Origin: Candidatus Krumholzibacteriia bacterium
GTDB lineage: Bacteria > Krumholzibacteriota > Krumholzibacteriia > LZORAL124-64-63
Assembly: GCA_027056825.1 (NCBI GenBank)
Contig: JALUJS010000607.1
Location: 1 to 6,973, forward strand
Direction: 5' to 3'
Length of the DNA: 6,973 nt
The notes beneath the pieces are model-generated. The model was not told the DNA's origin. It saw only the letters and a program-made list of their open reading frames with translations, and did no database searches. Below, in pieces: positions 1 through 5,057 of the stretch. Position 1 is the first letter of the stretch. Each line of letters begins with the position of its first letter. A program made the translations under genes and the position numbers.

Positions 1-183
1 AAGGAGGACCGGCCCCGCGAGTACGAGCAGCTCGTGGCCGAGGGCCGGCTGGAGGAGCACCTTGTCGAACCCCTGGATGAAAGCTTCGTCAAGGTGCTGA
101 AGTTCTTCGGCTTCACGGCGCTGACCATCGGGATGTCCCTGATCATCCTGATCATCTACGCCGTTCTGTTCGGATACCGATGA
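1..183 (+). CDS. C-terminal end of an unidentified membrane-anchored protein (5' end outside window)
   Basis: An open frame enters at base 1 and stops at TGA 181-183, giving the last 60 residues of a protein. The first 30 or so residues are charged and look soluble (Glu/Arg-rich, ending near PLDESF). They are followed by a hydrophobic stretch at about residues 34-57 that should form one transmembrane helix, and the protein ends in GYR. No catalytic or cofactor-binding motif is visible in this fragment, so the family is not recognised. The layout would suit the tail of a respiratory or electron-transfer membrane subunit, but that is only a guess. The next gene starts 76 bases downstream on the same strand with no visible terminator between, so the two may be cotranscribed. 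Confidence 0.7.
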   Translation, partial: KEDRPREYEQLVAEGRLEEHLVEPLDESFVKVLKFFGFTALTIGMSLIILIIYAVLFGYR

Positions 184-259
184 GGGGAGCCGGCGGTCGG
201 TGGGCCGTCGGGATACCGGGAGGGGAGGACCGCGGTCCGGTGCTACGAGGAGACGCGTG

Positions 260-1759
260 ATGAAAATGCTGTTGAAAGCCTTGGTTCTGGTCTCGACGGT
301 GCTGGTTGCAGCTGCGCCCGCAAGCGCCGGAGGGGACGACGCGCTCCTGGCGGGGAGCTACTGGTACGCCTTCGACAACATCACTGGGATCCAGCCCGGT
401 GCCCGCGTGGTGGTCTGGGTCACCGTACCTCCTGCGTGGCACGGCCAGGAGGTCGAGCTGGGCGCCATCGAACCCGAACCGGCGGCACTGCTGGACGACC
501 CGGCGACCGGCAACACGGTGATCGAATGGGTCGTCCAACCCGAGACCTTCACCATGCTCCCCAAGGAGAAGCCCCGGCACATCTTCTTCCACTACGATTT
601 CCGGGTGAAGTCCCGGCCGGTGAAGATCGATCCGGCCGCTCACACCGGAGGCGAATACGATCGTGACAGCGAGATCTGGCGCCGCTACACGCGCCGGGAG
701 ACCCTGCTGCAAACCGACGGGGACATCCTGGACAAGGCGCGGGAGATCACCGCCGGTGTGACCGATCCCGTCCAAAGGGCCCGGGCGGTGTTCGGCTGGA
801 TCACCGCGAACTTCACCTTCGTGCCCGGCGGGCGCGGCGAGCGCGACGCCCGCTCCATCCTCGCCTCCGGCCAGGGCGATTGCGAGCAGTACTCCCTGCT
901 CTTCGTCGCCATGTGCCGCAGCCTGGGCATTCCCGCCCGCACGGTGACCAACGTCTGGCCCAACGCGACCATGCACGTCTTCGCCGAGATCCTCACGCCG
1001 GACGGGACCTGGCTGCCGGTGGACATCTCCGTCGCCCAGCTGATGCGCCCGGACGGCGGCGGCATGGCCCCGGCGGACGCCCGGGACTTCGTCCAGGCCC
1101 TGGGACTGCCTCCGGGCGATCCGGCCTACATGTTCGGAAACCTCTACGACCGCCGCGCGGTGGTCACCGTGGGCAACAACATCAGCTTCACCTCCCCGGC
1201 CATGGGCCGTCTGATGACCTTCCAGCGCATGCGGCCCGGGGGAGACGCCGCCTCGCCCGAGGCGCTCGAGTTCACGGGCCTGAACGAGGACGTGGTCCAC
1301 GGCGGGTTCTACGTCATCGGCGACCAGCCCGCCGGCGAGAAGGAGGCCCACGAACTGGTGCACCTGCGCCTGGCCGACCGCTTCTTCGCGGCCGGCCGCT
1401 ACGATGTCGCCGAAGCCGGGTGTCGGGCGAGCCTCGAGGCCCAGCCTGACGCGGTGAAGGCCTGGTTGAACATGGGTCGCGTGTACATGCACAAGCAGGA
1501 TTACTACCGCGCCGAGGCGGCCTTCAAGCGCGCGCTCAAGGGCGGCGCCGGCAATCCCCAGGAGAAGCTGGAAGCCTCCATCTGGGCCCACAACTACCTG
1601 GGCAACTGTTATGACCTGCTGGGCCACAGGGACATGGCCTTGGAGCAGTACCGTACCGTGGTGGAGATGGGGAACAACCTCAAGGGCGCCGTGGACTACG
1701 CGCGGAAGTACCTGGACAAGCCCTTCGACATGTATCCCGCCTGGGTCGGGGCCCGCTGA
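260..1759 (+). CDS. Secreted transglutaminase-like protein with C-terminal TPR repeats
   Basis: The 499-residue product starts at ATG 260, preceded by GAGGAG at 247-252 with a 7-base spacer. An in-frame GTG at 200 would add 20 Arg/Gly-rich residues ahead of a clear signal peptide and is not preferred. The signal peptide (MKMLLKALVLVSTVLVAAAPASA) has an AxA cleavage site near residue 23, so the protein is exported. Residues 25-150 look like the beta-rich domain that often precedes such enzymes. The transglutaminase-like core covers about 185-265. Its cysteine is Cys208 in GDCEQYS, followed by His239 in MHVF and Asp255 in LPVDIS, which form a Cys-His-Asp triad. Residues from about 363 onward are helical repeats of TPR type (GRYDVAEAGCRASL, KQDYYRAEAAFKRAL, GHRDMALEQYRTVV). 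Bacterial relatives include proteases and peptide-crosslinking or amide-hydrolysing enzymes. The intact triad argues for an active enzyme, and the TPRs for a protein partner. The substrate is unknown. Confidence 0.85.
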   Translation: MKMLLKALVLVSTVLVAAAPASAGGDDALLAGSYWYAFDNITGIQPGARVVVWVTVPPAWHGQEVELGAIEPEPAALLDDPATGNTVIEWVVQPETFTMLPKEKPRHIFFHYDFRVKSRPVKIDPAAHTGGEYDRDSEIWRRYTRRETLLQTDGDILDKAREITAGVTDPVQRARAVFGWITANFTFVPGGRGERDARSILASGQGDCEQYSLLFVAMCRSLGIPARTVTNVWPNATMHVFAEILTPDGTWLPVDISVAQLMRPDGGGMAPADARDFVQALGLPPGDPAYMFGNLYDRRAVVTVGNNISFTSPAMGRLMTFQRMRPGGDAASPEALEFTGLNEDVVHGGFYVIGDQPAGEKEAHELVHLRLADRFFAAGRYDVAEAGCRASLEAQPDAVKAWLNMGRVYMHKQDYYRAEAAFKRALKGGAGNPQEKLEASIWAHNYLGNCYDLLGHRDMALEQYRTVVEMGNNLKGAVDYARKYLDKPFDMYPAWVGAR

Positions 1760-1774
1760 GGTCCCGGACGACGC

Positions 1775-1808
1775 AAAAGGGCATCCCCGCCGGGGGATGC
1801 CCTTTTTT
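1775..1808. terminator. Bidirectional rho-independent terminator between convergent genes
   Basis: The left arm AAAAGGGCATCCCC (1775-1788) pairs perfectly with GGGGATGCCCTTTT (1793-1806) across a GCCG loop. The plus-strand U-run is TTTTTT (1803-1808), and the left-arm A-run supplies four U residues on the minus strand. It lies 15 bases after the stop of the transglutaminase-like gene and 18 bases beyond the stop of the convergent minus-strand gene, so it can end both transcripts. Confidence 0.93.
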
Positions 1809-1826
1809 CATGTCCGCGGTTCGCAG

Positions 1827-2708
1827 TCAGTCGCCCTCGTAGGCCGCGGCGATGCGGAACTCGTCCAGGCCCACCCAGAAGGCCTGCACCCCGTCGAGCA
1901 TCTCGCGGCCGCCCCAAAGGAACTTCTCCTCGTCGAAGCCGTCGGTGAAATACAGCTCTTCCAGCTCGTCCATGACGTGGCCGGCGTGCTGGTCCTCGAT
2001 CCGGTCGTGCCAGGTGAAGAAGGCCAGGGGCAGATCGAGGTTCTCCCGCTTGCGGAAGGCGTCCAGGCCGGCCACGAGCTGCTTCCAGAAGCCGGCGGCC
2101 GCCCAGTTCTCCACCGCGAAGCTGGCGCCCTCGGCGATGTTGGGATCCTCGCTGCCGTAGATGGCGGCGAGCTGGTCGCAGAAGAACAGGGTCGCCGGGG
2201 AACCGTGGCGACGCTTGCCCATGTCGTTGAAGCCCAGGCCCAGCACCTCGCCCATGCTCAAAAGCCATTCGAAGTGGGCCGCGCGGAAGCGGAAGGTACC
2301 GCCGTCCACCGAACCCTGGATGGAGACGATGTCGGGATCCCCTTCGCGCTCCGGGTCGTCCACGTGGTCGGGACCGGGCTTGTTGAACATGACGCCGATC
2401 TCGTTGGCGAGGATCTCCTTGGATGCGCGCATGCCCTCGAGGGAACCGGCGTTGATGGTCTTCAGGAGCTGGGCGATGAGGAAGAGGTTGGAGAAGACGG
2501 AGAACTGCACGATGAAGTGGGTGACCACCTCGCGGTCGGCCCGTCCGGTGGCGAACCAGCGGCAGAAGCGGTTGTCGGTGATGACCGGATGGGTCATCAG
2601 CTCGTCGTTGCAACGCGCCACGAATTTCCGGAAGCGATCGGCGTCCTGGGTGGAGATTTCACCGTTGGCGGCGCGGTCCAGGATGGCTTGGGATACGGTA
2701 AGCGGCAT
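1827..2708 (-). CDS. Heme-oxygenase-like diiron oxidase/oxygenase family protein (TenA/PqqC/CADD fold)
   Basis: The 293-residue protein starts at ATG 2708-2706, behind GGAGG (plus-strand CCTCC 2714-2718) with a 5-base spacer. It has no signal peptide or membrane segment and should be a cytoplasmic all-helical protein. The ligand pattern matches heme-oxygenase-like diiron proteins such as Chlamydia CADD, whose ligands are Glu81, His88, Glu142, His174, Asp178 and His181. Proposed equivalents here are Glu103 (LANEIG), His145 (AAHFEWLL), Glu200 (FAVENWAAAGFW) and the signature H-x3-E-x2-H at His234, Glu238 and His241 (WHDRIEDQHAGH). About 41 residues separate the first Glu and His, against six in CADD, so a loop or extra element is inserted there. 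At 293 residues it is longer than CADD-type proteins, which are about 230. Family members activate O2 at two irons for N-oxygenation, decarboxylation or C-C cleavage. No partner gene reveals the substrate here. Family assignment is fairly sure, but the reaction is unknown. Confidence 0.8.
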   Translation of the reverse strand: MPLTVSQAILDRAANGEISTQDADRFRKFVARCNDELMTHPVITDNRFCRWFATGRADREVVTHFIVQFSVFSNLFLIAQLLKTINAGSLEGMRASKEILANEIGVMFNKPGPDHVDDPEREGDPDIVSIQGSVDGGTFRFRAAHFEWLLSMGEVLGLGFNDMGKRRHGSPATLFFCDQLAAIYGSEDPNIAEGASFAVENWAAAGFWKQLVAGLDAFRKRENLDLPLAFFTWHDRIEDQHAGHVMDELEELYFTDGFDEEKFLWGGREMLDGVQAFWVGLDEFRIAAAYEGD

Positions 2709-2736
2709 GGGGACCTCCGGGGAAATGGCTGAAGTC

Positions 2737-2795
2737 TGATTGAATCGCTACGTTCCTTCATGTCATCGCTTGCGGGATCGCGGGCGATTCAATCA
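2737..2795. repeat. 12-bp perfect inverted repeat upstream of the heme-oxygenase-like gene
   Basis: TGATTGAATCGC (2737-2748) is repeated as its exact reverse complement GCGATTCAATCA (2784-2795), with 35 bases between. The nearer arm is 28 bases upstream of the minus-strand start codon at 2708. The core ATCGC also recurs inside the spacer at 2765-2769 and 2777-2781, so a minus-strand transcript could choose between several pairings. It could be a protein-binding site or a stem in the 5' untranslated RNA. The sequence does not decide which. Confidence 0.55.
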
Positions 2796-2797
2796 TC

Positions 2798-2835
2798 CGG
2801 GTTGACCCGATACCAACAGGATAACAACAATCCTG
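2798..2835. promoter_or_regulatory. Two operator-like dyads in the gltA to heme-oxygenase-like intergenic gap
   Basis: CGGGT-TG-ACCCG (2798-2809) is a 12-base palindrome. CAGGAT-N7-ATCCTG (2817-2835) is a 19-base dyad with an AT-rich centre (AACAACA). Both lie 90-130 bases upstream of the minus-strand start at 2708 and downstream of the gltA terminator, where a promoter for the heme-oxygenase-like gene is expected. No convincing -35/-10 pair was found, so calling these operators is inference from position and symmetry. Confidence 0.3.
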
Positions 2836-2850
2836 AAAAGACGCATGGAT

Positions 2851-2881
2851 GAAGAAGCCCCCGCCGCGAAGCGACGGGGGC
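2851..2881 (-). terminator. Probable rho-independent terminator of gltA
   Basis: Read on the minus strand, GCCCCCGTCGC (from 2881) pairs with GCGGCGGGGGC (to 2857) around a short TTC loop. The stem has 11 pairs, one of them a G-U wobble. TTCTTC follows, which is only a moderate U-tract. The hairpin begins about 20 bases past the gltA stop codon at 2902-2904. Confidence 0.75.
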
Positions 2882-2901
2882 GGCAGGGGTGATGAGGCAG
2901 G

Positions 2902-4176
2902 CTACTTGAACTGGGACTTCACCCAGGCGGTCGTCACGCTCTTGGGCCGCTCGATGGGCGAACCCATGGCGCGGTTGATGATCAGCTGGCTGAGCATCCC
3001 CATGGCGCGGGAGACCGAGAACAGCACGGTGTAGTAGGAGAACTCCCGCAGACCGTAGTGGTACAGCAGGGCGCCGCTGCCCGCGTCCACGTTGGGCCAG
3101 GGGTTCTTGGCCTTGCCGTGCTCCTTGAGCACGCCGGGAACGATGGTGTAGATCTTGTCCACCAGCTTCATCACCGGATCATCCGGGAAGTGCTTCATGC
3201 CGAAGGCCCGGAAGGCGGTAAAGCGCGGATCGGTCACGCGCAGCACGGCGTGGCCGTAACCGGGGATGACCTTGCCGCTGTTCAGGGTGTCCCACGCGAA
3301 CTTGCGCAGCTGCTCGTCGGTGGGCACGCCGCGGAACTGCTTCTTCAGCTCCAGGACCCACTTGAGGCATTCCTGGTTGGCGAGGCCGTGCAACGGCCCG
3401 GCCAGGCCGTTCAGGCCCGCGGAGACGGCGTAGTAGGCGTCGCTCAGGGCCGAGCCCACCAGGTGGCAGGTATGGGCCGACACGTTGCCGCCCTCGTGGT
3501 CGCAGTGCAGGACCAGGTACAGGCGCATGCAGTCGGCGAACTCGCCGCTCTTGTCGGGCACGCCCAGCATGCGGGCGTAGTTCTCGGCCCAGCTCAGGTC
3601 CTTGCGGGGACTGATCCGCTTGCCCTTGCGGAAGCGCATCCGGTAGACGCCCGCGGCGATGACGGGGATCTTCGCCAGCAGGTCGAGGCTGTCCTCGAGG
3701 GTGGGCTTCCAGTAGTCCATCTTGCTCATGCCCGCGGCGTAGGCCTTGGCGAACTTGCTTTCGCGCTGCATGGCGAGGATGGCGGTGTCGAGCATGCACA
3801 TGGGGTGGGAGTTGGCGGGCATGGCCTCCAGCACCTTCCACACATAGGACGGGACCTTGGCCCGCGAGGCGAGTTCCTCCGTCAGGGCCTTGCGGTCCCG
3901 GGCGTTGGGCAGCTCGCCGGTGCACAGCAGGTAGAAGATGTCCTCGGGGGTCTTGTCGGTCAGCTCGCCGATGGGGATGTTCCTGACGAGCAAGCCCTTG
4001 TCCGGTGGAACCTCGGACGTGTCGCAGATCATGCCCTTGACGCCGCGCATGCCGCCGTAGGCCTGCATGACGGTGACGTCGCTGATCTTCTTGCCGCCGT
4101 GCTTCTTGACGAGCGCGCGGATCTCGTTTCTCCAGTCGGGGATCTTCTTCGCCAGCGCATTCTGGAGCTTGGCCAT
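2902..4176 (-). CDS. gltA: Citrate synthase, eukaryote/Geobacteraceae-like type
   Basis: This enzyme condenses acetyl-CoA with oxaloacetate to citrate at the entry to the TCA cycle in the cytoplasm. The 424-residue product starts at ATG 4176-4174, with AAAGGAG (plus-strand 4183-4189) six bases upstream. The frame stays open to 4335, but the extra residues lack a ribosome site and are not homologous-looking. Catalytic residues match mitochondrial citrate synthase: His227 in CDHEGGNVSAHT, His309 in GYGHAVLR and Asp364 in VDAGSG. Further family blocks are NGLAGPLHGLANQE (256-269), GKAKNPWPN (354-362) and the C-terminal ERPKSVTT. These blocks resemble the animal enzyme far more than E. coli GltA, and this class is also established in Geobacteraceae. 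One difference is Gly365 where animal enzymes have His in VDAHSG. It has its own terminator and is divergent from the rubrerythrin-like gene. Confidence 0.96.
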   Translation of the reverse strand: MAKLQNALAKKIPDWRNEIRALVKKHGGKKISDVTVMQAYGGMRGVKGMICDTSEVPPDKGLLVRNIPIGELTDKTPEDIFYLLCTGELPNARDRKALTEELASRAKVPSYVWKVLEAMPANSHPMCMLDTAILAMQRESKFAKAYAAGMSKMDYWKPTLEDSLDLLAKIPVIAAGVYRMRFRKGKRISPRKDLSWAENYARMLGVPDKSGEFADCMRLYLVLHCDHEGGNVSAHTCHLVGSALSDAYYAVSAGLNGLAGPLHGLANQECLKWVLELKKQFRGVPTDEQLRKFAWDTLNSGKVIPGYGHAVLRVTDPRFTAFRAFGMKHFPDDPVMKLVDKIYTIVPGVLKEHGKAKNPWPNVDAGSGALLYHYGLREFSYYTVLFSVSRAMGMLSQLIINRAMGSPIERPKSVTTAWVKSQFK

Positions 4177-4325
4177 GGCACTCTCCTTTGATCGGATCGG
4201 TGCGGGATGTCGGATGCCGTGAGGAATTAAACAGCCTCCGCATCCATGCCTGAAAACCCATTGTAACGGAGTGAATTGCACGCCTTTACGGCATCGATGC
4301 TCTTGTCGGGGAATGTAACAGGTAG

Positions 4326-4360
4326 GCTCTGGCAATGCAACCGCAGGGGATTGCCGGAGC
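4326..4360. repeat. Strong imperfect inverted repeat (hairpin 1 of the structured leader)
   Basis: GCTCTGGCAAT (4326-4336) pairs with ATTGCCGGAGC (4350-4360). This gives eleven pairs including one G-U wobble, around the 13-base loop 4337-4349. There is no following U-run, so it is not a standard terminator. It lies 164 bases upstream of the rubrerythrin-like start codon. Confidence 0.5.
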
Positions 4361-4381
4361 GCATCCGGCCCGGCGGGAGCG

Positions 4382-4404
4382 CGGAGGCGTATGAAATACC
4401 TCCG
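4382..4404. repeat. Inverted repeat with a bulge (hairpin 2 of the structured leader)
   Basis: CGGAGG (4382-4387) pairs with CCTCCG (4399-4404). TAT (4390-4392) pairs with ATA (4396-4398) around a GAA loop, leaving CG (4388-4389) as a two-base bulge. The 5' arm contains a GGAGG that would otherwise resemble a ribosome site. Confidence 0.4.
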
Positions 4405-4411
4405 AATTCAT

Positions 4412-4442
4412 TGCAAAGCGGAACCAAGGAGTTAACTTTGCA
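4412..4442. repeat. 7-bp inverted repeat (hairpin 3 of the structured leader)
   Basis: TGCAAAG (4412-4418) and CTTTGCA (4436-4442) are exact reverse complements 17 bases apart. AAC (4422-4424) and GTT (4431-4433) could add a short inner stem. The enclosed loop carries AAGGAG (4426-4431), a good Shine-Dalgarno sequence for the possible leader ORF starting at TTG 4438. It could be an RNA hairpin or a dyad-type protein-binding site. Confidence 0.4.
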
Positions 4443-4536
4443 CCATGCAGGCACCGGCGGCGGCGCAACTCGCGTCCGCCCCTCGGGTCTGGTCACCCGC
4501 ATTTCTTCACCGGGAGGATTCCCATGGATGATGTGA
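4438..4536 (+). CDS. Possible 32-residue leader peptide overlapping the rubrerythrin-like start
   Basis: TTG 4438 lies six bases after AAGGAG (4426-4431). The frame runs 32 codons to TGA 4534-4536, ending inside the next gene (ATG 4524) in another frame. The predicted peptide begins MHHAGTGGG and ends GGFPWMM, with no run of one regulatory amino acid. A rival start at ATG 4445 gives 28 codons in a second frame, ending just after 4524, but its spacing to AAGGAG is long at 13 bases. Either would allow translational coupling to the rubrerythrin-like gene. Support is only the ribosome site and the overlap, so this is tentative. Confidence 0.2.
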   Translation: MHHAGTGGGATRVRPSGLVTRISSPGGFPWMM

Positions 4537-5054
4537 AGCTCTGTCTGGATATCCTCGAGAAGGCCATCACCTTCGAGGAGGAGGGCATGGCGTTTTTCCA
4601 GGACCGGGCCACCAACGCCCCTTCGGTCCTCGAGCGTAACCTCTTCAACAGCCTGGCCAAGGACGAGGCCGGCCACAAGGCCTACCTGGTCAAGATCCGC
4701 GACGACCTGCTGCGGGAGCAGTCCGTGGACGTCCTACCCGAGGTCGACGACGACCACGTCCTGAACGTGAGGCAGATCTTCGAGGGTGCCCTCGAGGAAG
4801 CCCATGATCCCTACGATTTCCAGCTGGAGGAGCTGGAGATCCTCAAGGGGGCCATGGACGTCGAGCGCCGCGGCTACCACATGTACGCCAAGGCGGCCGC
4901 CGAAGTCTCCTCGCCCCGCGCCAAGGAGCTGTTCGAGCACCTGGCCGAGGAGGAGCAGAACCACTACACCCTGCTGAAGAACACCTACGACTTCATGTCC
5001 GATCCCGAGGCCTTCGATTCGTTCGACGGCAACGCCATGCTCGACGGCGGCTAG
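4524..5054 (+). CDS. Rubrerythrin-like (ferritin-like superfamily) diiron protein without rubredoxin domain
   Basis: The 176-residue soluble protein starts at ATG 4524, preceded by GGAGG (4513-4517) with a 6-base spacer. It is a four-helix-bundle protein of the rubrerythrin/erythrin class. Each helix pair supplies a carboxylate and an E-x2-H motif. The proposed diiron ligands are Glu18 (FEEEGMAFF), Glu48 and His51 (KDEAGHKAYL), Glu114 (DVERRGYHMY), and Glu144 and His147 (EEEQNHYTLL). Residues 66-95 form an acidic linker between the two halves. There is no CxxC pair, so the rubredoxin electron-transfer domain of classical rubrerythrin is absent. Relatives reduce hydrogen peroxide or handle iron and oxygen stress, with electrons from a separate partner. 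No such partner is visible here. The next gene starts 3 bases after the stop, implying translational coupling. Confidence 0.88.
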   Translation: MDDVKLCLDILEKAITFEEEGMAFFQDRATNAPSVLERNLFNSLAKDEAGHKAYLVKIRDDLLREQSVDVLPEVDDDHVLNVRQIFEGALEEAHDPYDFQLEELEILKGAMDVERRGYHMYAKAAAEVSSPRAKELFEHLAEEEQNHYTLLKNTYDFMSDPEAFDSFDGNAMLDGG

Positions 5055-5057
5055 GCC

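Larger units (their letters stand above)
4177..4523. other. Divergent intergenic region between gltA and the rubrerythrin-like gene
   Basis: These 347 bases contain no convincing long gene and are visibly less GC-rich than the flanking coding DNA. They must hold promoters in both directions. The best minus-strand -10 candidate for gltA is TACAAT (plus-strand ATTGTA 4260-4265), which would give a leader of roughly 75 bases, but no matching -35 box is seen. A weak plus-strand pair is TTGCAA (4411-4416) and TAACTT (4433-4438) with a 16-base spacer. Other contents are a 10-base palindrome GCATCGATGC (4291-4300), three potential hairpins between 4326 and 4442, and a possible short leader ORF from 4438. 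Confidence 0.5.

Noticed and set aside
227..238. Perfect 12-base palindrome GGACCGCGGTCC upstream of the transglutaminase-like gene
   Set aside because: A palindrome of this length is expected about once or twice by chance in 7 kb, and nothing else marks it as an operator.
152..1627. Very long open frame on the minus strand opposite the transglutaminase-like gene
   Set aside because: It mirrors the codon bias of a GC-rich plus-strand gene, has low-complexity composition and lacks any domain. The plus strand carries a clear signal peptide and catalytic triad.
3058..4191. Long plus-strand frame opposite gltA, and a similar minus-strand frame (4734-6128) opposite the diiron and Dus genes
   Set aside because: Both are antisense shadows of confidently identified enzymes and are rich in Gly, Val and His without motifs.
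4291..4300. 10-base palindrome GCATCGATGC in the divergent intergenic region
   Set aside because: Too short to be notable alone, with no second copy in the window.
4177..4335. N-terminal extension of citrate synthase to an upstream start at 4335
   Set aside because: ATG 4176 has an excellent AAAGGAG site at the right spacing, and the extension does not look like a family segment.
4330..4345. Sigma-54-like promoter (TGGCA with GC twelve bases on)
   Set aside because: The -12 element reads CCGCA instead of TTGCA, and the bases are better explained as part of the 4326-4360 inverted repeat.
4270..4523. Cobalamin riboswitch controlling the adenosyltransferase operon
   Set aside because: I could not find the conserved B12-box or core elements. 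The hairpins present do not follow that architecture.
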